9,003 nucleotides of DNA, taken from positions 1 to 9,003 of the forward strand of contig SFMJ01000061.1 in assembly GCA_004553095.1 (NCBI GenBank), given 5' to 3'. Position numbers and translations under genes: made by a program. This document shows, in pieces, positions 1 through 6,089 of the stretch; within the stretch, counting starts at the first letter, position 1; each line of letters begins with the position of its first letter. The stretch comes from Bacteroidales bacterium. Lineage in GTDB: Bacteria; Bacteroidota; Bacteroidia; Bacteroidales; Muribaculaceae. The notes beneath the pieces were generated by a model. The model was not told where the DNA came from, did not search any database, and was given only the letters and a program-made list of their open reading frames with translations.

Positions 1-1601
1 TGGTCGGTGACTGTCAGAGTGAGATTATCCAAATCAAGGATCATCTTCACATTGTCAGCGCTGCCGTTGGCAAGAGTCAAATTGGGACCCATAGACACGA
101 GCTGATAGGCTTCATTGATATTGATACTCTTGGAATTGCTGCCGAGATCGACTTCGCCCCATGATTTGTCGGCAATCTTGAACTCGCCGGAGAGGTGCTC
201 TACGAAAAGCTCGAATTTGCCATCTTCAGTGGCTGTGAAGAGATATTTGTTGATAGCATCCCAGCCACCTACGTCAGTGCCGCGAAGATAGATATCAACC
301 GGAAGAGTTTCATAACCGGCGACACCGAGTTTATATCCGAAATGATTGATAGCATCTTGGAGTTGCTTCTGCACTTCATTGAGGCGAGTTTCCATATCGG
401 CATTGCCATATCCGTCGCTTTGCCAGCGTTCGGCATCGCGCTTGGCAGCCTCGGTGATACGCGCGGCATATTCATTCTGATAGTTGAAGATGCGGTCGAA
501 ACCTTCGGTATCCATTAACTCGAAAATGCGCTTCACTTCAGCCTGGAACTCCGGGCAGTCATACATACTCTGAATCCAGTGCTGGATAAATACGCTGTTC
601 CAGATCCAGTAGGAAACATCAACAGAGGGTACGAACGAAGAACCGAAATCCCACACCGGGCCGAAGTGCCATTTCTGATCTGCGCCCTTATCTTTTACGA
701 GGTAGCATGAGCCATGATAAGACTCTGTATTGTTCATAATCTGGTTAACCACGAAGAAGCGGGCAGCATCGGTGATGTCGATTCTGTCTAACCAAGCGCC
801 ATCGGCATGATTATCGGCATAGATCAACTCGTCGATGGCATCAAATTCATTTTTAAGCCACTCGCGGTGAGCATTGGTGACATAGTCTTCAGGCGACTTG
901 TAAGTGATCCAGAGCTCGGCTTCTTCTGACTGACGAGAATTGACCACCACCTGGCAGGGATCGGTATAATTGTCGAATTCAACGAGCCAAGCGCCGGTAT
1001 AATCCTCATCGGTAAAGGGATAGTCGTCGGCAGTCTTGTCGGGGTTTTCGGCGAGCCAATCATCCACGGTGTCATCAGGATTGGTCATATTGACTCTTTT
1101 CTTGTCGAAGCGAATGGTTTCGGTCAGGAAATAGAGGCCGATATAGTCACCATTGAGGATTACCTCACAGGGCTTGTCGGCAGGAGTCCAAGGGAGTCCG
1201 GACATGCGGCTCACCTCAAAACCGGTTGCATTGCGCATGAAGGCACGGTTGTCATCAGCGTGTGCCAAGAGGGCGAAATGCTTGCTTTTGTTCATGCCCA
1301 GGAGAGCAGCCTTATCATCGAGTTTCAGGCGGTAAGGTTTTTTGTTGAAAGTCCAGGTCCAGTTGCCACGACCCTTGATATGGAGGGGCAAGGGGCTCTC
1401 GGCGGAACCGAATGCCTCTACACCTTCACAGCCACGAGGATCCAGATAATAGGTACCTTCGAGATACTCCTCCTTAGACACGATAGGCTGACGATTTTTA
1501 GTTTCGATCACCAATACAGGGAGAGTACCGGAGGGTTCAACGGCACGCAAAGTTGGCACGACAGCCAGCAGCGACAATAAAGCCAAGTAAAACTTTTTCA
1601 T
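1..1601 (-). CDS. Secreted CotH-kinase-family protein with SusE/SusF-like C-terminal module (3' end outside window)
   Basis: Reading the minus strand from ATG at 1601 gives 533 uninterrupted codons that run off the left edge, so the C-terminus is missing. Residues 1-20 look like a Sec signal peptide: a KK start, a hydrophobic core, then LRA before VEP; no lipobox cysteine. Residues about 70-320 match the CotH family (spore-coat kinase H-like): GRGNWTW (77-83), KKPYRLKLD (87-95), LLGM (100-103), LNGDYIGLYFLTE (149-161) and GPVWDFG (314-320). CotH proteins are atypical protein kinases in spore formers; in Bacteroidales the substrate is unknown and kinase activity is not established. The usual W-D-x-D motif here reads W-D-F-G, so an acidic residue appears lost. 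From about 435, YLRGTDVGGW and a GEFKIADKSWG stretch resemble the beta-sandwich modules of SusE/SusF surface glycan-binding proteins. I infer an exported, possibly cell-surface protein. I saw no clear promoter or ribosome binding site. The family call is firm; the function is open. Confidence 0.85.
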   Translation of the reverse strand, partial: MKKFYLALLSLLAVVPTLRAVEPSGTLPVLVIETKNRQPIVSKEEYLEGTYYLDPRGCEGVEAFGSAESPLPLHIKGRGNWTWTFNKKPYRLKLDDKAALLGMNKSKHFALLAHADDNRAFMRNATGFEVSRMSGLPWTPADKPCEVILNGDYIGLYFLTETIRFDKKRVNMTNPDDTVDDWLAENPDKTADDYPFTDEDYTGAWLVEFDNYTDPCQVVVNSRQSEEAELWITYKSPEDYVTNAHREWLKNEFDAIDELIYADNHADGAWLDRIDITDAARFFVVNQIMNNTESYHGSCYLVKDKGADQKWHFGPVWDFGSSFVPSVDVSYWIWNSVFIQHWIQSMYDCPEFQAEVKRIFELMDTEGFDRIFNYQNEYAARITEAAKRDAERWQSDGYGNADMETRLNEVQKQLQDAINHFGYKLGVAGYETLPVDIYLRGTDVGGWDAINKYLFTATEDGKFELFVEHLSGEFKIADKSWGEVDLGSNSKSININEAYQLVSMGPNLTLANGSADNVKMILDLDNLTLTVTD

Positions 1602-1902
1602 GGGTAAGTAATATGTTTGGTTATGATAATTCAGTGTAGTACAGATCAATCAACAAGCAAGTTATAATGAACTCCACATCGACCGGGAATATCATTAACA
1701 ACGCACTTACAATCAATCATATAAACTGGTTAAGAAAATCAGATTAACGAAATAAGCTAAAAAATAGCACAAAATTTAATGGTAAAATTATATAAATTAT
1801 AAGAAACGACAAAAAAATAGCGATTAAATTTTTGATAATCCAATCGCCCAAAAAGAAAATGACAAGGGAGAACCCATCAATCTAAAGAACGGGGGCGGGG
1901 GA
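1602..1902. other. AT-rich intergenic gap between dnaA and the CotH-family gene
   Basis: About 300 bases without a gene I can support. The dnaA-proximal end begins with a run of G on the plus strand (GGGGGCGGGGG at 1891-1901), immediately after the dnaA stop. A strong minus-strand terminator hairpin sits at 1811-1847. The rest, 1602-1810, should hold the promoter and leader of the CotH-family gene, but no match to TTTG-N19-21-TAnnTTTG was found on the minus strand; the closest is a box with one extra base (TAAATTTTG, near 1773). No RNA gene or insertion sequence was recognised. Confidence 0.6.
1811..1847 (-). terminator. Rho-independent terminator downstream of dnaA
   Basis: On the minus strand GCGATTGGATT (1847-1837) can pair with AATTTAATCGC (1830-1820): 11 base pairs, two of them G-T, around the six-base loop ATCAAA. 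It is followed by TA and then seven T residues (1817-1811). The element lies about 55 bases past the dnaA stop on the same strand, so it should end the dnaA transcript and separate it from the CotH-family gene. Stem and T-tract are seen directly; activity is inferred. Confidence 0.85.
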
Positions 1903-3291
1903 TTAGCCGAGGATCATTTTTTCTATGGAGGCTATTACTTCGGTGAGGTTGGGCTCTACTTGCAGGCGCTCGCTGATGGTGGAGATGCCGTGGAGCACGG
2001 TGGTGTGCTTGCGGTTGAGCTTAGCACCAATAGCCGGCGACGAGAGATCGGTGTGTTTATGACATAGGTACATAATCATCTGGCGCGCATCGGCGATGTC
2101 GCGCAGACGACTCTTACTGAAGATCGCATCGGGATTGAGATGATAGAACTCGGCAGTGTTCTCCACGATCATATCGAAATTAACTATCTTCTTCTCCACC
2201 TTCTTCACAAGATGTCCTATCACCTTATGTGCCAACTCGATAGAGATCGGTTCATTCTCCGTAATCGAGTGAGTGTAAAGACCCATCACTATACCCTCCA
2301 ACTCCCGGACAGAACCGTTTGTACTCTTGGCAATCAGGTCGATGATGTCGTTAGAGATGTCGAGACCATTGCGCGCAGCCTTCGCCTTGAGGATAGCCAC
2401 ACGGAGTCCATAGTCTGGATTGTCGAGAGGTTCGGTGATACCCCACTTGAAGCGGTCGATAAGACGATCGGCAATGCCGTCGAGTTCCATCGGCGGACGA
2501 TCGCAAGTGAAGATCAACTTCTTATTATTCTGGTGGAGATGATTGAAGATAGGGAACAAAGCATCTGCCGTACCACTCTTGTTTGACAACTCCTGGAGGT
2601 CATCGAAGAGGATACAATCCATCTGCTGGAACCAGTTGATAAAATTGGGGATCTCCCTCTTGATAGTGGCATTGGCATAAAGGTTTTGGAACTGGCGCAT
2701 AGTGATATAGAGCACATTAGCACGCGGATTGCGCTCCTTGATGCGTATGCCGATGGCCTGAGCGAGGTGGGTCTTGCCGACACCTACATTACCATATAAG
2801 AAGAAGGGATTGAAATCGGGTTTGTCGGGGTGGTTGGCGATATGCTCTGCGATGGTAAAGGGGAGCTTATTGCTGCGACCCACGCAATAATTCTCAAAAT
2901 TCAGAGAATCATTCAGTTGGGAATCGAACACGAACGCCTTCTCAGGCTCCGCCTTTTGGATGATCGAGCGCTCCAACTTGCTGGTCAAGACATGCGACCG
3001 TTTCGGGCTCTCGATAGCCACCTTCGACTCCTTATCGTCGCTTATCACATAATAATCGTAAGAGAGGGTGATATTCTTGCCGAAAACCGACCAAATCGAC
3101 TTCGAGAGAATATCATAGAAATCATCCTCAAGCTTCTCCACATAGAAGCGAGAAGGAACCATCAACACCAGATTATTATTCTCAAACGACTGAACCTCGA
3201 TCTTGGAAAACCACGTGTTGTAGCGATCCTCTCCGATATTGGAGCGGATCTTCTCAACGCATCTATTCCATTTCTTTCTTAAGTCTTCCAT
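1903..3291 (-). CDS. dnaA: Chromosomal replication initiator protein DnaA
   Basis: A complete 462-residue DnaA, the AAA+ ATPase that binds DnaA boxes and opens the replication origin. Domain I (about 1-80) begins with a W-x-x-C helix and has the NTWF-containing segment typical of the family. Domain II is a short linker (about 85-118). Domain III carries Walker A GNVGVGKT (167-174), Walker B CILFDD (226-231), an Arg-finger region RLIDRFKWG (277-285) and sensor II SVRELEG (327-333). Domain IV, the DNA-binding part, contains DARQMIMYLCHKHT (401-414) and RKHTTVLHG (427-435). In the proteobacterial signature the loop before HTTV reads GGRDH; here it reads LNRKH and is one residue shorter, so the aspartate before the histidine is a lysine. 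The ATG at 3291 gives a normal N-terminus. No Shine-Dalgarno sequence is evident. It is transcribed alone and away from the thi operon, with a terminator downstream. A dnaN neighbour is not present on either side. Confidence 0.97.
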   Translation of the reverse strand: MEDLRKKWNRCVEKIRSNIGEDRYNTWFSKIEVQSFENNNLVLMVPSRFYVEKLEDDFYDILSKSIWSVFGKNITLSYDYYVISDDKESKVAIESPKRSHVLTSKLERSIIQKAEPEKAFVFDSQLNDSLNFENYCVGRSNKLPFTIAEHIANHPDKPDFNPFFLYGNVGVGKTHLAQAIGIRIKERNPRANVLYITMRQFQNLYANATIKREIPNFINWFQQMDCILFDDLQELSNKSGTADALFPIFNHLHQNNKKLIFTCDRPPMELDGIADRLIDRFKWGITEPLDNPDYGLRVAILKAKAARNGLDISNDIIDLIAKSTNGSVRELEGIVMGLYTHSITENEPISIELAHKVIGHLVKKVEKKIVNFDMIVENTAEFYHLNPDAIFSKSRLRDIADARQMIMYLCHKHTDLSSPAIGAKLNRKHTTVLHGISTISERLQVEPNLTEVIASIEKMILG

Positions 3292-3384
3292 GATGAGGGT
3301 TCTTTTTCCGATTACAAAATAATAACAAATTTTTCAGAAAAAAAAATCAAAAATTTCTTGCATTTCTCACTTTATTTTTACTGT

Positions 3385-3397
3385 ACTGAATTTCAGT
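3385..3397. repeat. 13-base palindrome upstream of dnaA, possible operator
   Basis: ACTGAA-T-TTCAGT is a perfect palindrome with six-base arms around a single centre base. It lies about 95 bases upstream of the dnaA start. Its size and symmetry fit a dimeric repressor site, but no regulator is known from the window, and AT-rich DNA yields such palindromes by chance. Confidence 0.3.
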
Positions 3398-3513
3398 GTA
3401 TTAACTATTTCGGGTGAAATATCAATCACCATAATTTTTATATCACACTGTATTACTGGATATTAAAGCAGTATTATTAAAGTAATAAAACAACTTTTAT
3501 AACAATAGCCGGG

Positions 3514-3592
3514 GTTGTTCCACAACATCCGAAACGTCTCAAAATGATAGTTATATTAGGGATTGATGAATATCATTGTTGACGTGGAACAA
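3514..3592. repeat. Nested inverted repeat with TTGTTCCAC/GTGGAACAA arms
   Basis: Outer arms TTGTTCCAC (3515-3523) and GTGGAACAA (3584-3592) are perfect nine-base inverted copies. Between them ACGTC (3534-3538) pairs with GACGT (3581-3585) and AATGATA (3543-3549) with TATCATT (3571-3577), giving a possible long stem with an apical loop of about 21 bases. The left arm is also part of a local palindrome, GTTGT-TCC-ACAAC (3514-3526). The element lies upstream of the thi promoter -33 box, so it would not be in the thi transcript made from that promoter. It could be a protein-binding site serving dnaA, thi or chromosome maintenance. The right arm ACGTGGAACA equals one half of parS-like sites of the form TGTTCCACGTGGAACA, but the other half is not adjacent. 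Confidence 0.5.
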
Positions 3593-3625
3593 ACGACAGA
3601 AAAAAATATAAAAAATTTTTCAATA

Positions 3626-3657
3626 TTTGGATATTAGATTTTATTGGAGTAACTTTG
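3626..3657 (+). promoter_or_regulatory. Bacteroidetes-type promoter of the thi operon
   Basis: TTTG at 3626-3629 is followed by exactly 20 bases and then TAACTTTG at 3650-3657. This matches the Bacteroidetes housekeeping sigma consensus (-33 TTTG, 19-21 bases, -7 TAnnTTTG) at every fixed position. Transcription should start a few bases downstream, near 3662-3666, giving a leader of roughly 90 bases before thiS. It is the only full match noticed in this gap. Confidence 0.85.
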
Positions 3658-3670
3658 TTAGGAAATAGAA

Positions 3671-3729
3671 GATAGAGTCATTCTTTATATAAAGTCGTTG
3701 TCGATTTAATATAAAGAAGTCGTCTCATC
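3671..3729 (+). promoter_or_regulatory. AU-rich stem-loop in the thi operon leader
   Basis: TTCTTTATAT (3681-3690) is a perfect ten-base complement of ATATAAAGAA (3709-3718), with an 18-base loop that itself contains TCG/CGA. Outside it, GAT-A-GAG (3671-3677) can pair with CTCATC (3724-3729) across a small internal mismatch. The structure fills most of the predicted leader RNA. It lacks the CUGAGA core of the TPP riboswitch, so a thiamine-sensing role cannot be claimed. It could stabilise the mRNA or affect thiS translation. Confidence 0.45.
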
Positions 3730-3751
3730 TCCGCTAAAAAACAGCTTAATT

Positions 3752-3955
3752 ATGGTAATAAAACTAAATAATGAGGTGGTGAACACACCTACAGACGATA
3801 TGACAGTGCTCGACCTGCTGAAATGGCGCAACGTTCATGAGACAGGCACAGCCATAGCGATCAATTCACAGATTATATCACAAAGCAAATGGGACACCAC
3901 CAAGTTGCAGAACGATGATGATGTATTGGTGATCTCAGCAGCCTTCGGAGGATAA
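3752..3955 (+). CDS. thiS: Sulfur carrier protein ThiS
   Basis: A 67-residue ubiquitin-fold protein ending in AFGG. The terminal Gly-Gly is the functional signature: ThiF adenylates it and it is then loaded as a thiocarboxylate that donates sulfur to the thiazole ring on ThiG. The body fits ThiS: MVIKLNNEVV as the first strand, TVLDLLKW (18-25) as the helix region, AIAINSQII (34-42), and a DDDVLVISAAFGG tail (55-67). Length is normal for the family. It is the first gene of the operon, about 90 bases from the predicted transcription start; no Shine-Dalgarno sequence precedes it. A 49-base gap separates it from the next gene, with an eight-base direct repeat TCGGCAGA at 3979-3986 and 3996-4003. 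ThiF is not in the window. Confidence 0.93.
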   Translation: MVIKLNNEVVNTPTDDMTVLDLLKWRNVHETGTAIAINSQIISQSKWDTTKLQNDDDVLVISAAFGG

Positions 3956-4004
3956 GTCATCACCCTAAGGCAAGATTATCGGCAGACAAAATTCCTCGGC
4001 AGAT

Positions 4005-4589
4005 ATGCAAGATCGCTTCATTATTATAGTGATTACATCACCCGGTTATGTAGCGGAAGAGGCTCGCAAGATTCGACAGCTACTTGCATCGGGTGTAGAC
4101 TATGTGCATATCCGCAAGCCCGACTCCACGCTTCGCGAGGTGAAGGATCTGATCGAGGATATCCCCTACGACATGCGCCATCGCCTTCGTCTGCATGGAC
4201 ATTTCTCGCTGGTCGACGAGTTCAACCTTGCCGGAGTCCATCTGAATCATCGCAATCCGGAGCCTCCGTTGAATGCCCTCTCCATCACACGCTCCTGTCA
4301 CAAGCTCAGCGAACTGGATGATCTCACCGCTTGCAGCTATGTCACCCTCTCCCCTATCTTCGATTCGATCTCCAAGGCGGGATACACCTCGCACTTCGAC
4401 CTTGAAAAGATAGCCCCCACGATAGGGGGAAAGCATGTAGTGGCACTCGGAGGAGTCACGCCGCGTCACTTCGCTTCGCTTCGCGAGCATGGCTTCTATG
4501 GCGCGGCAATGCTGGGATATGTATGGCAAGAAGACTTCGACCGTATGATCACAAATCTGAAAGAAGAGATTGCAAAAATCAAATCATAA
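4005..4589 (+). CDS. TenI-like thiamine phosphate synthase family protein (probable thiazole tautomerase)
   Basis: A 194-residue TIM-barrel protein of the ThiE/TenI family. It keeps the barrel signature VDYVHIRKP (31-39), GVHL (77-80), SPIFDSISKAGY (116-127) and VVALGGV (145-151). It departs from true ThiE: Q-x-R-x-K reads HIRKP, the paired N/D-D before the metal site is absent, and the TxTK pyrophosphate loop is missing. It has SCHKL (97-101), and the His at 99 aligns with the Ser-x-His segment that in TenI supplies the tautomerase histidine. TenI aromatises the thiazole product released by ThiG. I therefore favour tautomerase over thiamine phosphate synthase, since a fuller ThiE follows directly. 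In related Bacteroides thi operons the tenI-type gene is, as far as I recall, at the other end. ATG at 4005 gives a sensible start; a residual synthase activity cannot be excluded. Confidence 0.8.
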   Translation: MQDRFIIIVITSPGYVAEEARKIRQLLASGVDYVHIRKPDSTLREVKDLIEDIPYDMRHRLRLHGHFSLVDEFNLAGVHLNHRNPEPPLNALSITRSCHKLSELDDLTACSYVTLSPIFDSISKAGYTSHFDLEKIAPTIGGKHVVALGGVTPRHFASLREHGFYGAAMLGYVWQEDFDRMITNLKEEIAKIKS

Positions 4590-4623
4590 CAAGGATATCG
4601 GGAAATAAGGAGCACGCTCCAAG

Positions 4624-5286
4624 ATGATATCCCACAATCTAACATTAAGACAACAGAAAAGAATGTTACAATTCATCACAAATACAGAATCCTCGGTCAG
4701 TCCGGTAGAACAGGTAAAGGGTGTAATCGCCGGAGGGTGTCGCTGGGTGCAGGTGCGCATGAAAGATGCCTCCGACGAAGAGGTGAGCCGCGTCATCACC
4801 GAGATCAAGCCCCTCTGTCTTGAGACGGAGACCTTTCTGATCCTCGACGACCGTGTGGAATTGGCGCAAACCCTCGATGTGGGGGGAGTTCACCTCGGGC
4901 ATCTCGACATGCCACCGCTGAAGGCACGCAATATACTGGGGCCGGCAGCCGTGATCGGTTATACCGCCAATAAGATCGAGGATGTGATGTCGGTGAAAAA
5001 TATCGACATCGACTACATCGGCATCGGGCCCTACCGACAGACCACCACCAAGAAGAACCTTGCCCCGATCCTCGGTGCAGAGGGCATCGGCGCAATTTGC
5101 CGCGAGATGGACCGCATGGAACTCGAGTTCGGCAGAGTGGCTGTAGGTGGCATAGAGATGGATGACATACCGGTGCTTATCAGCTCGGGAGTGCATGGCA
5201 TCGCCGTGAGCGGAGCATTGGCAAATGCAAAAGATATATCAAAAGCAACGAGCGAAATGCTCGCCCTGCTTCAATCAAGTAAATAA
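4624..5286 (+). CDS. thiE: Thiamine phosphate synthase ThiE
   Basis: A 220-residue ThiE, which joins HMP pyrophosphate and thiazole phosphate to form thiamine phosphate. The active-site set is visible: QVRMK (43-47, Q-x-R-x-K), LILDD (72-76, metal-binding acidic pair), GVHLGHLD (88-95, with D95 in the second metal position), IGYTAN (111-116), GIGPYRQTTTKK (133-144, diphosphate loop), VAVGGI (172-177) and GIAVSGAL (192-199). Two small differences from the textbook enzyme are D for N at 75 and H for Q at 93. The ATG at 4624 adds 13 residues before Met14, where the family's first strand begins, so Met14 (base 4663) is an alternative start. AAGGAG lies 12 bases upstream of 4624, in the short inverted repeat GGAGC-AC-GCTCC (4609-4620). 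thiG follows after 12 bases. Confidence 0.93.
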   Translation: MISHNLTLRQQKRMLQFITNTESSVSPVEQVKGVIAGGCRWVQVRMKDASDEEVSRVITEIKPLCLETETFLILDDRVELAQTLDVGGVHLGHLDMPPLKARNILGPAAVIGYTANKIEDVMSVKNIDIDYIGIGPYRQTTTKKNLAPILGAEGIGAICREMDRMELEFGRVAVGGIEMDDIPVLISSGVHGIAVSGALANAKDISKATSEMLALLQSSK

Positions 5287-5298
5287 CACAAGAAAGCA

Positions 5299-6075
5299 AT
5301 GACAGACATATTAAGAATAGGCGACCGCGACTTCACCTCCCGACTCTTCGTCGGCACCGGCAAGTTCAGTTCGTCGCAGAAGATGCTTGAAGCCATCCTT
5401 GCTTCCCGATCAGAGATGATCACCGTGGCAATGAAGCGAGTGAATATGATGAACGAAGCCACCGACGACATGTTGACACATATCAACCGCGACCAAGTGC
5501 AATTTCTCCCCAACACCTCGGGAGTTCGCACTGCTGACGAGGCGCTCTTCGCCGCGCGTATGAGTCGTGAGATCTTCCACACCAACTTCATCAAGCTTGA
5601 GATCCACCCTGATCCGAAATATCTGATGCCCGACCCCATCGAAACTCTACACGCTACCGAGAAGTTGGCGGCTGAAGGTTTCGTGGTGCTCCCCTACATT
5701 CAAGCGGATCCAGTGCTCTGCAAGCGTCTCGAAGAGGTGGGATCGGCAGCCGTCATGCCCCTTGCCGCTCCTATCGGCACAAACAAGGGACTCATCACCA
5801 AAGACCTGCTTGAGATCATCATTGAGCAGTCTACCGTGCCGGTGATCGTAGATGCCGGACTGGGGGCACCCTCCCATGCTGCCGAAGCCATGGAGATGGG
5901 TGCCGACGCCGTGCTCGTCAACACAGCCATCGCCGTAGCCGGCGACCCCGTGGCCATGGCAGAGGCATTCCGTGATGCCGTAATTGCAGGCCGTAAAGCA
6001 TTCCTCGCCGGACTTGGCACCGTGTCTAAATCGGCACAAGCCACCTCTCCCCTGACTTCATTCCTTAATAAATAA
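5299..6075 (+). CDS. thiG: Thiazole synthase ThiG
   Basis: A complete 258-residue ThiG, the TIM-barrel enzyme that builds the thiazole phosphate ring from 1-deoxy-xylulose 5-phosphate, dehydroglycine and ThiS thiocarboxylate. The catalytic lysine that forms the imine with DXP is K99 in NFIKLEIHPD (96-105). Other family landmarks are LFVGTGKF (16-23), FLPNTSG.RTADEA (69-82), VLPYIQADPVL (about 129-139), VMPLAAPIGTNKG (about 151-163), the phosphate-binding VIVDAGLGAPSHAAEAMEMGAD segment and VLVNTAIA near the C-terminus. Length is normal. It lies 12 bases after thiE and 14 bases before thiC, so it is surely co-transcribed. In the usual ThiG-ThiH partnership it receives dehydroglycine from the ThiH encoded two genes later. 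No Shine-Dalgarno sequence is obvious. Confidence 0.97.
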   Translation: MTDILRIGDRDFTSRLFVGTGKFSSSQKMLEAILASRSEMITVAMKRVNMMNEATDDMLTHINRDQVQFLPNTSGVRTADEALFAARMSREIFHTNFIKLEIHPDPKYLMPDPIETLHATEKLAAEGFVVLPYIQADPVLCKRLEEVGSAAVMPLAAPIGTNKGLITKDLLEIIIEQSTVPVIVDAGLGAPSHAAEAMEMGADAVLVNTAIAVAGDPVAMAEAFRDAVIAGRKAFLAGLGTVSKSAQATSPLTSFLNK

Positions 6076-6089
6076 ATCAGAATCATATC

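Larger units (their letters stand above)
3292..3751. other. Divergent dnaA-thiS intergenic region, AT-rich with several inverted repeats
   Basis: About 460 bases without a protein gene. It should hold the leftward dnaA promoter, of which no clean Bacteroidetes match was found, and it holds the rightward thi promoter (3626-3657). Short inverted repeats recognised: ACTGAATTTCAGT (3385-3397); GGTGA/TCACC (3413-3417 and 3426-3430), followed by an A/T stretch; and a nested repeat at 3514-3592. A leader hairpin lies at 3681-3718. No good match to the classical DnaA box TTATNCACA was found, and there is no CTGAGA core of a TPP riboswitch. Nothing here looks like a tRNA. Confidence 0.7.

Noticed and set aside
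195..518. Plus-strand open frames of 107, 60 and 106 codons between 195 and 1580
   Set aside because: They are antisense to the continuous CotH-family reading frame, which has a signal peptide and family motifs.
1891..1901. G-quadruplex
   Set aside because: Only two G-runs are present in the tract; four are needed for an intramolecular quadruplex.
3292..3400. Bacteroidetes promoter for dnaA on the minus strand
   Set aside because: Several TTTG elements occur in the AT-rich DNA, but none pairs with TAnnTTTG at 19-21 bases; the nearest have wrong spacing or a mismatch.
3413..3440. Plus-strand terminator at GGTGA/TCACC
   Set aside because: The stem is only five base pairs with a weak following T-run and no plus-strand gene upstream that would need it.
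3575..3592. Complete parS site
   Set aside because: Only the right half ACGTGGAACA fits; the adjacent left half does not match. Kept as a half-site-like arm of the inverted repeat only.
3292..3625. Chromosomal origin (oriC) beside dnaA
   Set aside because: The gap is AT-rich and next to dnaA, but no good TTATNCACA box or box cluster was found and dnaN is not adjacent. Not enough to call an origin.
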